Source of the DNA: an uncultured Clostridia bacterium
GTDB lineage: Bacteria > Bacillota > Clostridia > Christensenellales > Borkfalkiaceae
DNA: 64,000 bases
Reading direction: 5' to 3'
Assembly: GCA_934271255.1 (NCBI GenBank)
Contig: CAKQQS010000001.1
Location: 310,001-374,000, forward strand
Below, piece by piece: positions 33,077 through 41,696 of the stretch; within the stretch, counting starts at the first letter, position 1, and every line of letters begins with the position of its first letter. A program made the position numbers and the translations under genes. The notes beneath the pieces are model-generated. The model was not told the origin of the DNA. It ran no database searches and saw only the letters and a program-made list of their open reading frames with translations.

Positions 33077-34191
33077 TTATACTCCTTTGCAAACTTTCTC
33101 GCGGTTGAATCCGCGAAAAGTACGTTTTCTTTGGTTACCGACAAGTTTATTATATGCTCTTTACTCTTGTCCAAAGCATATTTTATAACGTCGTATATCT
33201 TCGTAAACGCTATCTCGCCGGTTAAAAATCTTTCGACGGCAACTTCGTCCGCCGCAACGAGCAAAGCGGGGTACAACCCGCCTTTCCTTGCGACTTCTCT
33301 TGCCAAATCGTACAAGGGGTACTTACCTTCTTCGACTTTTTTAAAATCCAACGTAAGGTTTGTAAAATCAAGTTTATCCACGCCCGCGTCTTTTCTCGCG
33401 CCCTTATACAGCGCGTAACTTATCGGCGTTTTCATACTCGGCTTGCCCATTTGCGCGACGACCGCTCCGTCTTTAAAAGCCACCATCGAATGAACTATAC
33501 TGTCTTTATGAATAACAACGTCCACGTCGTCGCAGCCGCAATCAAACAATCTCATCGCTTCGATGACTTCAAACCCTTTGTTGAGCATAGTCGCCGAGTC
33601 GACCGTGATTTTTTTGCCCATTACCCAGGTCGGGTGGTTAAGCACTTCTTCGGCGGTTACTTTTTCAAGCATTTCGGGGGTATAGTCGCGTAAACTTCCG
33701 CCCGACGCCGTGAGAATGATTTTGTCTATCTCGCTACCGCTTTTAAGACATTGATACACCGCCGAATGTTCGCTGTCTACGGGGAAAACTTTAACGCCGT
33801 TTTCTCTTGCTTTCTTTAAAAGAATATCTCCCGCCGAAACAATCGCTTCCTTGTTCGCAAGCGCGACGTCTATTTTAAGGTCGATTGCTTTTTCAATCGC
33901 GTAATACGCCTTAAACCCGCTCATTGCGACCAAAACCACGTCGCAATCTTTCGTTACGGCGTTAAGATAAGAACCTTCGCCGACGAACGTTTCAAGCGAA
34001 TTACGGCCGATTTTGCCCCGTTCGAGCGTCGCTACGCTCGGTTTGAACTCGTCTATTTGTTGTTGCAAAAGCACCGCGTTGCCGCCTGCGGCTAAACTTA
34101 CGACTTTCAATTCGCCGTTGCTTTTTCTAACCACGTCGAGAGCCTGAGTACCTATCGAACCGGTGCTTCCTATAATCGCCGCTTTAATCAT
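33073..34191 (-). CDS. dxr: 1-deoxy-D-xylulose 5-phosphate reductoisomerase
   Basis: This 372-residue enzyme makes MEP, the second step of non-mevalonate isoprenoid synthesis. It has the NADPH site GSTGSIGTQALDV, LANKEAIVSAG, the metal-binding PVDSEHSAVYQCL and HPTWVMGKKITVDSATMLNKGFE. The ATG at 34191 overlaps the cdsA stop; a TTG four codons upstream is less likely. It sits in the usual cdsA-dxr-rseP order. Confidence 0.97.
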   Translation of the reverse strand: MIKAAIIGSTGSIGTQALDVVRKSNGELKVVSLAAGGNAVLLQQQIDEFKPSVATLERGKIGRNSLETFVGEGSYLNAVTKDCDVVLVAMSGFKAYYAIEKAIDLKIDVALANKEAIVSAGDILLKKARENGVKVFPVDSEHSAVYQCLKSGSEIDKIILTASGGSLRDYTPEMLEKVTAEEVLNHPTWVMGKKITVDSATMLNKGFEVIEAMRLFDCGCDDVDVVIHKDSIVHSMVAFKDGAVVAQMGKPSMKTPISYALYKGARKDAGVDKLDFTNLTLDFKKVEEGKYPLYDLAREVARKGGLYPALLVAADEVAVERFLTGEIAFTKIYDVIKYALDKSKEHIINLSVTKENVLFADSTARKFAKEYK

Positions 34192-35066
34192 TTTAACATA
34201 CAATAAACTATTATCTGAAATACTGCGAACACTATCGCGGAAGCGAACGTAAGCCCGTCTATTCTATCGAGCATACCGCCGTGTCCCGGAAAAAGCGTTC
34301 CCATATCTTTTATGTCGTTTTTTCTCTTTATCACGCTTTCGATAAGGTCGCCGAGTTCGGTAAACGCCGACGCGACCGCGCCTACCAGAATAAATACCGC
34401 TATCGTAGGTATTCCCGTTACGTTCGGCAAAGAGTTGCACGCGTTTAAAATAAAATACAGACAAACGCTTGCCGCTATTCCGCCGACTAGTCCCCCCACG
34501 CAACCCGAAACGGTTTTGTTGGGGCTTATTTTCGGGAAAGCCTTAGGTCCCTTGAACGTACAGCCCACAAGGTACGCGAACACGTCCGTTGCGGGACATA
34601 CCGAAAAAGAAATAAGCAACGCGCTGAACGCGTATTTCAGTTCGTCTTTCGTGCCGAACTTATCCAAAAATCCCATACCCAAAGCGTTCATAAGCACCAT
34701 CAGGGCTATGAGCATATTCGGGTAAAAGAAACAAAGCATCGACGAGCCTAAACTTTCGACCGTAACGTTGTCGTAATCGAAAACCAACAACGCAAGCGAC
34801 GTAACGACGTAAACGGCGGTTACTATGAGTATTCCGTAGTATCCTAAAAACGTCGTAACGGGTACGGTGAGCGCGCCGAAAACGAAAGTGGTTATCTTCG
34901 CCGATTTGGTGATTTTGTCTTTGTTAGCCCTTAACATTTCGTACGTTCCGAACACGGACATACCGAGAAACATTAAGTTGAATAATCTGTAATCTACTTC
35001 TCTTAAAAAGAAAAGCCCGACAGTGATCGCGACTATTACCGCGCCCGTTATACTTCTTTTAAGCAT
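34188..35066 (-). CDS. cdsA: Phosphatidate cytidylyltransferase
   Basis: This 292-residue polytopic enzyme makes CDP-diacylglycerol, the phospholipid precursor. It has several membrane helices and the C-terminal CdsA signature near SVIKRKNDIKDMGTLFPGHGG followed by MLDRIDGL. It overlaps uppS by 8 nt and dxr by 4 nt. Confidence 0.95.
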   Translation of the reverse strand: MLKRSITGAVIVAITVGLFFLREVDYRLFNLMFLGMSVFGTYEMLRANKDKITKSAKITTFVFGALTVPVTTFLGYYGILIVTAVYVVTSLALLVFDYDNVTVESLGSSMLCFFYPNMLIALMVLMNALGMGFLDKFGTKDELKYAFSALLISFSVCPATDVFAYLVGCTFKGPKAFPKISPNKTVSGCVGGLVGGIAASVCLYFILNACNSLPNVTGIPTIAVFILVGAVASAFTELGDLIESVIKRKNDIKDMGTLFPGHGGMLDRIDGLTFASAIVFAVFQIIVYCMLK

Positions 35067-35766
35067 CGTCGGTTACCCCTCCAAAGTTCCTTTTTCTCGT
35101 CTGATAGTCTTTTAAGGCTTCGTCGAGTTTATCTTTCGTGAAATCCGGCCATAACGTGTCGGTAAAATAGAACTCGCTGTAACTCGCTTCGAACAACATA
35201 AAGTTTGAAAGACGCTTTTCTCCCGCGGTACGTATAATAAGGTCGAGCGGCGGTAAGTCTGCCGTCGATAAATTATTCAGCACGTCCCGTTCGGTTATTT
35301 CTTTCTTTCCTTGTTTTATCAAAGAGTTTACGGCGTTGACTATATCCGCCCTACCGCCGTAGTTTATCGCGATGTTCAATACGCCTTTGTCGTTACGTTC
35401 CGTTTTTTTAACGCTTTCGTCTATCGTTTTTATAAGGCTTTCGTTAAGCCCCGCGCGATTTCCCGAAACGATAAGTTTTATTTTGTTGCCGGTAAGTTTT
35501 TTAACGCTCGTTTTCAAAAAGCGTTCTATAAGCGAAAAAATGCCTTCCACTTCTTCTTTTGGTCTGCTCCAATTTTCAGAAGAGAAAGCATATAACGATA
35601 CCGCTTTGATACCGCGCTCGTAAGCATACGCAACGGTTTTTTCAACCGTTTTGCTGCCGGCAAGGTGGCCGTCGTTGCGGGATTTGCCCCTTAAAGTCGC
35701 CCACCTGCCGTTGCCGTCCATTATTATTCCTATATGAACGGGCAAATGATTTTGTTCTTTGTTCAT
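35059..35766 (-). CDS. uppS: Isoprenyl transferase (undecaprenyl diphosphate synthase)
   Basis: This 235-residue cis-prenyltransferase builds the C55 lipid carrier of peptidoglycan synthesis. Family motifs: HIGIIMDGNGRWA (catalytic Asp17), LYAFSSENWSRP and the C-terminal DLIIRTAGEKRLSNFMLFEASYSE. It is 1 nt from frr and overlaps cdsA, so it is co-translated with lipid genes. Confidence 0.97.
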   Translation of the reverse strand: MNKEQNHLPVHIGIIMDGNGRWATLRGKSRNDGHLAGSKTVEKTVAYAYERGIKAVSLYAFSSENWSRPKEEVEGIFSLIERFLKTSVKKLTGNKIKLIVSGNRAGLNESLIKTIDESVKKTERNDKGVLNIAINYGGRADIVNAVNSLIKQGKKEITERDVLNNLSTADLPPLDLIIRTAGEKRLSNFMLFEASYSEFYFTDTLWPDFTKDKLDEALKDYQTRKRNFGGVTDDA

Positions 35767-36347
35767 TATACAGAAAGTATATCCTTTTCTTTATCCGCGC
35801 ATACGCCGTCTATCTTCGTTATATACTTCGCTACGTCTTTCTCGACGTCCTTTTCGTACGCGCTTACTTCGTCTTCGCTCAAACTCTTATCGTTCTTGCA
35901 CTTTTTCAAAAACTCCATTGCGTCCCTACGAATGTTCCTTACGGCTACCTTGCCTTCTTCCGCCATTTTCTTTATTTGTTTGACGAGTTCTTTTCTTCTT
36001 TCTTCGGTAAGCATGGGGAATACGAGTCTTATAACTTTACCGTCGTTAGAAGGCGTTATGCCGATGTTTTCGACTAAAAGTTGTTTCTCGATAATCTTTA
36101 ACATGCTCGCGTCCCACGGAGCAATTACAAGACATCTGCCGTCCGTTACGGAGATATTGCCTACTTGGTTAATCGGCGTAGGCGTTCCGTAATAGTCTAC
36201 GAGTATTCTGTCCAAAATATGCGGATTTGCTCTGCCCGCTCTTATCGTAGCGAAATCGCTTTCCAAAACTTTTACCGTTTTGTCCATTCTTTCGCTCGTT
36301 TCCAAAAGAGTAGTTTCTACTAATTCTATCGTCTTTTCGTCTGCCAT
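35766..36347 (-). CDS. frr: Ribosome recycling factor
   Basis: This 193-residue RRF splits post-termination ribosomes together with EF-G. It has the conserved LESDFATIRAGRANPHILDRI and VRNIRRDAMEFLKK regions. Its length is slightly above the usual 185. It follows pyrH by 40 nt in the standard rpsB-tsf-pyrH-frr order. Confidence 0.97.
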   Translation of the reverse strand: MADEKTIELVETTLLETSERMDKTVKVLESDFATIRAGRANPHILDRILVDYYGTPTPINQVGNISVTDGRCLVIAPWDASMLKIIEKQLLVENIGITPSNDGKVIRLVFPMLTEERRKELVKQIKKMAEEGKVAVRNIRRDAMEFLKKCKNDKSLSEDEVSAYEKDVEKDVAKYITKIDGVCADKEKDILSV

Positions 36348-36387
36348 AATTATATCTCCCTTATTAAATCTATACGTTTTTATTCTA

Positions 36388-37092
36388 TCAACAAATAAGC
36401 GTTCCCACGTTTTCGCTCGTTACCGCCTTGACTATCGAATGGTCGTCCAGACCGAATACGAGTACGGGTATGCCGTTCTCTTTACAAATAGTAACCGCGG
36501 TGGCGTCCATCGCTTTCAAATCTTTCGATACGTAATCGAGATAGGATATTTTGCTTATCTTTTTAGCGTCTTTGTTAATTTTAGGATCGCTGTCGTAAAT
36601 ACCGTCGACGTTCTTTGCAAGAAGCAAACAGTCCGCGCCTATTTCCGCCGCCCTTAACGCCGCGCCGGTATCCGTCGAAAAATAGGGGTTACCCGTTCCG
36701 CAACCGAATATTACGACTCTTCCTTTTCTCAAATGTTTAAGCGCCTTGCCTAAAATGTACGGTTCCGCGACTCTCGTTATTTCGAGCGCGGTCTGTACTC
36801 TCGTCGGCACGCCCGCTCTTTCCAACGCGTCCTGCATCGCAAGAGAGTTTATAACGGTTGCAAGCATGCCCATATGATCGGCTGTCGTTCTGTTCATTTC
36901 TTTGCCCTGTCTGCCGCGCCAGAAGTTTCCGCCGCCGATAACCATACCTACTTCCACGCCGAGTTCGCGTATTTGTTTGATTTGCTTAACGACTTGATTT
37001 ATTACTTCTTCGTTCAGTCCGAATCCGTTTTCGCCCGCCAAGGCTTCGCCAGACAGTTTTAAAATAACCCTTTTATACTTAGATTGTTGCAT
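36388..37092 (-). CDS. pyrH: UMP kinase
   Basis: This 234-residue amino-acid-kinase-fold enzyme phosphorylates UMP to UDP. It has KRVILKLSGEALAG, VIGGGNFWRGRQG and the C-terminal TAVTICKENGIPVLVF. GGGGAAG precedes the ATG at 37092, which is 64 nt from tsf; the start is chosen over an upstream in-frame codon because KYKRVILKLSGE is the usual N-terminus. Confidence 0.97.
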   Translation of the reverse strand: MQQSKYKRVILKLSGEALAGENGFGLNEEVINQVVKQIKQIRELGVEVGMVIGGGNFWRGRQGKEMNRTTADHMGMLATVINSLAMQDALERAGVPTRVQTALEITRVAEPYILGKALKHLRKGRVVIFGCGTGNPYFSTDTGAALRAAEIGADCLLLAKNVDGIYDSDPKINKDAKKISKISYLDYVSKDLKAMDATAVTICKENGIPVLVFGLDDHSIVKAVTSENVGTLIC

Positions 37093-37155
37093 TTTTCTTC
37101 CCCGTTTAAAAAAAGGGAACACAAACTTATTTAATTCGTGTTCCCCATTACTTTT

Positions 37156-37803
37156 TTATTTTTGTGTTTGAGCCATAACTTCCGCTTCGAAGTCGTTGCT
37201 TCTCTTTTCCAGACCTTCGCCCATTTCGTAACGGGTAAATCTACGGACGGAAATCTTTTCGCCGATCTTCGCCGTCGCTTCGATTATAAGTTGACCTATC
37301 GTCTTGTCCATATCCTTGACGTATTTTTGGTCGAGAAGACAAAAATCTTCGTAGTACTTAACGAGTCTGCCTTCTACCATTCTCGCGATGATTTGTTCGG
37401 GTTTGCCTTCGTTTCTCGCTTGTTCCGTCAAGATTTCTCTTTCCTTGTCCAAAACTTCTTGGGGAACTTCTTCACGAGTTACGTAAAGAGGCTTTTGAGC
37501 CGCTATTTGAAGAGCGATTTCGTGCGCTAACGCGTGGAACTCTTCTCCTCTTGCAACGAAATCCGTTTCACAGTTGAGTTCAACCAAAACGCCTATTTTA
37601 CCGCCCATGTGAATGTAACTTTCAACGATTCCTTCCGCCGCGATTCTGCCCGCTTTCTTTGCCGCGGACGCAATTCCCTTTTCTCTCAAAAAGTCTATCG
37701 CCTTGTCCATATCTCCGTCACTTTCGGTAAGCGCCTTTTTGCAGTCTAATATGCCCGCGCCCGTCTTTTGTCTTAATGCAACTACGTCTTGTCCTGAAAA
37801 CAT
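37156..37803 (-). CDS. tsf: Elongation factor Ts, short form
   Basis: This 215-residue EF-Ts recharges EF-Tu with GTP. It has the N-terminal UBA-like domain (VVALRQKTGAGILDCKKAL), the EF-Tu contact motif CETDFVARGEEF and only one core subdomain, as in other short bacterial forms. It lies 25 nt after rpsB. Confidence 0.97.
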   Translation of the reverse strand: MFSGQDVVALRQKTGAGILDCKKALTESDGDMDKAIDFLREKGIASAAKKAGRIAAEGIVESYIHMGGKIGVLVELNCETDFVARGEEFHALAHEIALQIAAQKPLYVTREEVPQEVLDKEREILTEQARNEGKPEQIIARMVEGRLVKYYEDFCLLDQKYVKDMDKTIGQLIIEATAKIGEKISVRRFTRYEMGEGLEKRSNDFEAEVMAQTQK

Positions 37804-37827
37804 TTTTTAGTCCTCCGTATTTTTATA

Positions 37828-38721
37828 TTATTCGGCGTCGCCCGCTACTTCTTCTTTGACGACTTTCTTGGTTGCTCTTTTTCTGGGAGCCTTTTTGGGT
37901 TCTTCCGCGTCTTCTTCAACGGGTTCCGCTACGGGAACTTCTTCCGTCTTTTCGGTTACGGGTTCTTCTACCGTGATTTCGGGCGCTTTTTCTTCCGCAA
38001 CTTCCTTTTCGTCCTGATGAGCGACCATAAACGAAACGCCTTGGTTTGCTTCGACTACCGCGTCCGCAATTACGCCCGCGATGAGTTTAACCGCTCTTAT
38101 AGCGTCGTCGTTGCCGGGTATAACGTGATCTACCAAATCGGGATCACAGTTGGTATCCGTTATCGCTACGATGGGTATGTGAAGTTTTCTCGCTTCTTTG
38201 ATAGCGATGTGTTCGTGGTTAGGATCGACTACGAACATAACGCCGGGGAGCGCCTTCATTTCTTTGATACCGCCTAAGTTAGCCGAGAGTTTGCCCATTT
38301 CTTTCTTTAAACCCGCAACTTCTTTCTTGGGAAGATAGTCGAATTCGCCGTTCTTCTCCATCGCTTCGAGTTTGTAAAGTCTGTCGACTCTGCTTCTGAT
38401 CGTCTTAAAGTTGGTAAGCGTACCGCCGAGCCAACGGCTGTTAATGTAGTACATTCCGCATCTTTCCGCTTCTTCCTTAACAGCGTCTTGCGCTTGTTTC
38501 TTCGTTCCTACGAAAAGAATCGTCTTGCCTTGTTTAGCCGCTTCTACTACGAACGGATACGCGTCGTTTTCGATTAAATCGACCGTTTGTTCAAGGTTGA
38601 TGATGTGGATGTCGTTTCTTTCGCCGTAGATGTATCTTCTCATCTTGGGGTTCCACTTTCTCGTTTGGTGTCCGAAATGGACGCCTGCTTCGAGCAACTG
38701 CTTCATTGTGATTACTGACAT
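37828..38721 (-). CDS. rpsB: 30S ribosomal protein S2 with acidic-basic C-terminal tail
   Basis: This 297-residue S2 starts with the classic MKQLLEAGVHFGHQTRKWNPKM region and contains DPNHEHIAIKEA and GNDDAIRAVKLI. After about residue 235 a low-complexity tail rich in Glu, Val and Pro leads to a basic segment (APRKRATKK). This tail is longer than in most bacteria. A structured leader with its own promoter precedes it, and it is the first gene of a long operon. Confidence 0.96.
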   Translation of the reverse strand: MSVITMKQLLEAGVHFGHQTRKWNPKMRRYIYGERNDIHIINLEQTVDLIENDAYPFVVEAAKQGKTILFVGTKKQAQDAVKEEAERCGMYYINSRWLGGTLTNFKTIRSRVDRLYKLEAMEKNGEFDYLPKKEVAGLKKEMGKLSANLGGIKEMKALPGVMFVVDPNHEHIAIKEARKLHIPIVAITDTNCDPDLVDHVIPGNDDAIRAVKLIAGVIADAVVEANQGVSFMVAHQDEKEVAEEKAPEITVEEPVTEKTEEVPVAEPVEEDAEEPKKAPRKRATKKVVKEEVAGDAE

Positions 38722-38744
38722 AAAAATATCCTCCGTTTTACCTC

Positions 38745-38811
38745 CTCGGGGTGTGATTTTTTAAGGGGCTTTACGTTTTTTTCCTTACGCACGGAGCCCA
38801 TAATACCCGAG
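38745..38811 (-). promoter_or_regulatory. rpsB leader, nested stem structure
   Basis: In the minus-strand RNA, CUCGGG (38811-38806) pairs with CCCGAG (38750-38745) and encloses GGGCU (38799-38795) pairing with AGCCC (38770-38766). The outer stem abuts GAGGAGG and the true ribosome-binding site lies just downstream. This is a good candidate for S2 autoregulation; it matches no leader I can name. Confidence 0.5.
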
Positions 38812-38831
38812 TGTGAATTTTTAGCCTTTTT

Positions 38832-38860
38832 ATTTTACCATAATATACTTAATTTTGCAA
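38832..38860 (-). promoter_or_regulatory. Sigma-A promoter of the rpsB operon
   Basis: TTGCAA (38855-38860), 17 bp and TAAAAT (38832-38837) on the minus strand. The leader is about 105 nt. Confidence 0.82.
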
Positions 38861-38889
38861 TAGTTTTTCTACTCTTTTTCTAAATCGGG

Positions 38890-38924
38890 GCAAAAAAAAT
38901 CGCAAGCGATATTTCTTCGCTTGC
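38890..38924 (-). terminator. Intrinsic terminator of ruvX-DUF1292
   Basis: GCAAGCGA (38902-38909) pairs with TCGCTTGC (38917-38924) and is followed on the minus strand by eight T. It lies just before the rpsB promoter. Confidence 0.85.
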
Positions 38925-38931
38925 TTTTTTA

Positions 38932-39363
38932 CTAATCTTTACGGTGATGATGATGTCCGCAGTCGCAATCGTCGTCGCAGTCGTCGTCGCAATCTTCGCA
39001 ATCGCAATCGTCGTCGCACCCGCAACCTTCCATTTCCATTGCTTCGTCGGCAAGTTCTTCTTCGTCGAAATACTCGCAAAACGCTTGGAATATTTCGTCG
39101 AGCAACGCTTCGTCTTCTACGGGATACAACGCCGCTTCGTCGTCTTCGCCTTCTCCGCCGACTTCGAGAATAATAACTTCGCCGCTGTCTTCGTCTTCCG
39201 CGGGAGAGAAACACGCGTAATATTTTCCTTTATGTTCGATAGTACCTAAATGGCAAAAAAGGTGTTTCCCGCCGTCTTCGTCGGTAAGTTCGACAAGACT
39301 TTCGTCTTCGTCGTATTTTTCAAGTTCGTCTAAGTTTTCAAAATCTTTTTCCATGTCTGCCAT
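38932..39363 (-). CDS. DUF1292 protein with a Cys/Asp/His-rich C-terminal tail
   Basis: This 143-residue protein has an acidic DUF1292 core (about 25-105), as in Bacillus YrzB, and is encoded after ruvX as usual. The last 30 residues are an unusual tail with seven Cys among runs of Asp (GCGCDDDCDCEDC and repeats) and a terminal GHHHH. Such a tail could bind several metal ions. AAAGGAG precedes the ATG. The core function is unknown; the tail is the notable part. Confidence 0.85.
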   Translation of the reverse strand: MADMEKDFENLDELEKYDEDESLVELTDEDGGKHLFCHLGTIEHKGKYYACFSPAEDEDSGEVIILEVGGEGEDDEAALYPVEDEALLDEIFQAFCEYFDEEELADEAMEMEGCGCDDDCDCEDCDDDCDDDCDCGHHHHRKD

Positions 39364-39389
39364 AATGTCATCTCCTTTAATTTTGTTTG

Positions 39390-39806
39390 CTATTTATGTG
39401 AGTTTAAATAACTTTCGAGTATAAACGTCGCAGCAAGACTGTCAACGCATTTTTTTCGGTTTTTCCGCGTCATATTAGCGGAACTTATAAGTTCGTTTTC
39501 CGCTTCGACGGTGGTAAACCGCTCGTCAACCGTTTCGACGGGAACGTCCGTTACCTCTTTAAGTCTATCTATAAAATGCCCCGTTTTGTCCGTTTGTATA
39601 CTCGGCGTGCCGTCAAAGTTCACGGGTAGCCCGCATACGAGTTTCGTAGCGCATTTCTCTTTCGCTAACTTCAACACGTACTCCAAATCCGTCTTAATGT
39701 TTTTTCTCGTGTACGTTTCGAGCGGAAGCGCGTACGTCCCGAACGGATCGGACACCGCAAACCCTATTCTTACGTCGCCTATATCCAACGCCAAAATCCT
39801 GTCCAT
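39390..39806 (-). CDS. ruvX: Putative pre-16S rRNA nuclease / Holliday junction resolvase-like protein
   Basis: This 138-residue YqgF-family RNase H-fold protein starts with MDRILALDIGDVRIGFAVSD and has the later ETVDERFTTVEAE and DSLAATFILESYL motifs with the acidic active-site residues. Length is normal. The promoter -10 ends 6 nt before the ATG, so the mRNA may be leaderless. Confidence 0.93.
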   Translation of the reverse strand: MDRILALDIGDVRIGFAVSDPFGTYALPLETYTRKNIKTDLEYVLKLAKEKCATKLVCGLPVNFDGTPSIQTDKTGHFIDRLKEVTDVPVETVDERFTTVEAENELISSANMTRKNRKKCVDSLAATFILESYLNSHK

Positions 39807-39812
39807 ATTTCG

Positions 39813-39841
39813 ATTTTAACACATCTGTTTTTATTTTTCAA
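39813..39841 (-). promoter_or_regulatory. Promoter of ruvX that places the transcription start at the ATG
   Basis: TTGAAA (39836-39841), 17 bp and TAAAAT (39813-39818) on the minus strand. Only CGAAAT separates the -10 from the start codon at 39806. Confidence 0.7.
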
Positions 39842-40115
39842 GCGTCTGGCAAAAATATTCGCTCTTTTCGTGTTTTTTATCTTTTTCCCGTAGCGGGTTT
39901 TATCTTTGCCCGCTCTTTTAACGTAATTACCGCCTGTCGTCGTTTCTTTTTTTCATCTTTTACTCCCCGCCATAGGCATTTTGTTTTTATTCCGCCTGAC
40001 GTCAAACGCTTCATCGTACTTTTTTACCGCCAACCCTATGCGTTTTTTTATTTTTCGCTTGTATTTCCCCACGCACGCTCTTTTAACGCGTTTACCTTAT
40101 GCCGCGTTTTTTCTC
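39842..40115. other. Gene-free T-rich spacer
   Basis: About 270 bp between the ruvX promoter and the rpoA2 terminator. The plus strand is rich in runs of T and C. A 61-codon plus-strand frame at 39981-40166 has no ribosome-binding site and crosses the terminator, so I do not call it. I see no RNA gene or repeat. Confidence 0.6.
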
Positions 40116-40150
40116 AAAAAAACCCCGCACCGACAACGGTCGGGGCGGGG
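40115..40150 (-). terminator. Intrinsic terminator of the alpha operon
   Basis: CCCCGCACCGAC (40123-40134) pairs with 40139-40150 (one mismatch) and is followed on the minus strand by seven T. It lies 34 nt after the rpoA2 stop and ends the whole ribosomal superoperon. Confidence 0.88.
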
Positions 40151-40183
40151 TAGATATAATCGTTAATTATTCAATTACTTCGA

Positions 40184-41140
40184 TTAGTCGTCCGAGTCTT
40201 TAAAGCCTAATCCGAGATCCGCAAGTTTTTGAACTATTTCATCCAACGACTTTACGCCGAGATTTCTGACTTTTCCCATATCGTCTTTGGTCTTTGCAAC
40301 CAAATCTCTGACGTTTTGTATATTCGCGCGTTTCAAACAGTTGTACGAACGAACGGACAAGTTCATTTCTTCGATAGTCGTATCGAGAAGTTTGTCTTTC
40401 ATGTCCCCGCTGCTCGTAGCAAAAATCGGTTTGTCTTTTGCGCCGTACGGGCTTAAATCTTCAAGTAAACCTAAATGTTCAGCCATCATTTTCGCCGCGA
40501 TACTTACTATTTCGCTGCCGCTGAACGCTCCGTTAGTCCAAATCTCTAATTCGAGTTTATCGTAGTCGACGTTTTGTCCTACTCTCGTGTTGGAAACGGA
40601 ATAACTTACTTTCGTTACGGGTGTGTAAATCGAATCGACGGGAATGACGTCTATAACGTCCGTCGCGTTCGCTTCCGCGCGTTGCCAACCTCTGCCCCTG
40701 CCGATTGTAAGTTCGGCGTCGAATATTCCGCCTACGTCAATCGTAGCGATGTGTTGTTCGGGGTTTAAAATAGTGATTTCCGCGTCGCTTTCGATATCCC
40801 CCGCGGTAAGTTCCGCAGGCCCTTCTTTGTAAACTCTTACGGTCTTTTTAAAACTTTCGTCCAAAGATACCGTTTTGATTTTTACCGCTTTTAAATTGAG
40901 TATTATTTCGGTAACGTCTTCTTTTACGTTCGGAACGGTCGTGAATTCGTGTTTAACGCCCGCTTCAAACTTAACCGTTTGTATCGCCGCGCCCGGTAAT
41001 GCGGATAAAAGTATTCTACGCAAACAGTTGCCGATAGTAAGCCCGAATCCTTTTTCAAGGGGTTCTATCGTAAGTTTCGTATAACTTCCGTTTAATCCGC
41101 TCTCTTCAACGCTGATGTTTGGTGTTGTTAAATTGAACAT
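40184..41140 (-). CDS. rpoA: RNA polymerase alpha subunit, second copy, canonical N-terminal motifs
   Basis: This 318-residue alpha subunit keeps all hallmarks. The assembly motif GLTIGNCLRRILL holds R42, equivalent to E. coli R45. The beta-contact motif is HEFTTVP (64-70) followed by EDVTEIILNLK. The beta-prime-side motif is IPVDSIYTPV (166-175). The DNA-binding C-terminal domain has R264 in LSVRSYNCLK and K297 in GVKSLDE. It lies after rplQ, not in the usual place between rpsD and rplQ, and is followed by the operon terminator. A small hairpin (41149-41180) lies in the rplQ-rpoA2 gap. It is the more typical alpha of the two. Confidence 0.95.
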   Translation of the reverse strand: MFNLTTPNISVEESGLNGSYTKLTIEPLEKGFGLTIGNCLRRILLSALPGAAIQTVKFEAGVKHEFTTVPNVKEDVTEIILNLKAVKIKTVSLDESFKKTVRVYKEGPAELTAGDIESDAEITILNPEQHIATIDVGGIFDAELTIGRGRGWQRAEANATDVIDVIPVDSIYTPVTKVSYSVSNTRVGQNVDYDKLELEIWTNGAFSGSEIVSIAAKMMAEHLGLLEDLSPYGAKDKPIFATSSGDMKDKLLDTTIEEMNLSVRSYNCLKRANIQNVRDLVAKTKDDMGKVRNLGVKSLDEIVQKLADLGLGFKDSDD

Positions 41141-41183
41141 AAAACCTCCGTATTTGGTGAGTTTAATCCGTGATTAAACCAAA

Positions 41184-41693
41184 TCAGTCAACGAGTTCTA
41201 TGATAGCCATTTCGGCAGCGTCGCCACGTCTGTTACCTGTTTTGTAAATACGAGTGTATCCACCGCCTTGGCCTTTCTCTTCGGCGCGCTTAGCGTACTT
41301 GGGAGCGATTTCGTTGAATAACTTTTCAATTAAAGGATGAGCGATTTCACTCGTTCTTGCCTTATAATCAGACTTGCTTTCGTTTGCGCCCTTGATTTCT
41401 TGTAAATCGTTGAGTTTCGCCATGAGTTGACGACGAACAGCAAGTTTTTTCGCGCTATCTTTGATAACGGTTTCGGTTACTTCTTTACCTTTCGCGTTTG
41501 TGGAAACTTTCTTTACTTCCAAAGTGTCCGCATATACCTTGATTGCTTTTGTGATAAGTTTTTCGGTATACGATTGAACTTGTTTAGCCTTTGCTAAAGT
41601 TACTTCTATTCTACCATACCACAACAAATTGCTTGCCTGATTTTTCAATACGGCAAGTCTTTGCGTGGTGTTTAATCCCATTTTGCCTGGCAT
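41184..41693 (-). CDS. rplQ: 50S ribosomal protein L17, long form
   Basis: This 169-residue L17 keeps the core (IEVTLAKAKQVQSYTEKLITKAIK near the N-terminus; GGGYTRIYKTGNRRGDAAEMAIIEL at the C-terminus) but has about 45-50 extra residues in the middle. A similar insertion occurs, from memory, in clostridial L17. It is unusual only in being flanked on both sides by rpoA genes; the rpoA1 stop is 3 nt before its start. Confidence 0.95.
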   Translation of the reverse strand: MPGKMGLNTTQRLAVLKNQASNLLWYGRIEVTLAKAKQVQSYTEKLITKAIKVYADTLEVKKVSTNAKGKEVTETVIKDSAKKLAVRRQLMAKLNDLQEIKGANESKSDYKARTSEIAHPLIEKLFNEIAPKYAKRAEEKGQGGGYTRIYKTGNRRGDAAEMAIIELVD

Positions 41694-41696
41694 ATT

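Noticed and set aside
39981..40166. 61-codon plus-strand frame between ruvX and rpoA2
   Set aside because: It overlaps the alpha-operon terminator and has low-complexity sequence without start signals.
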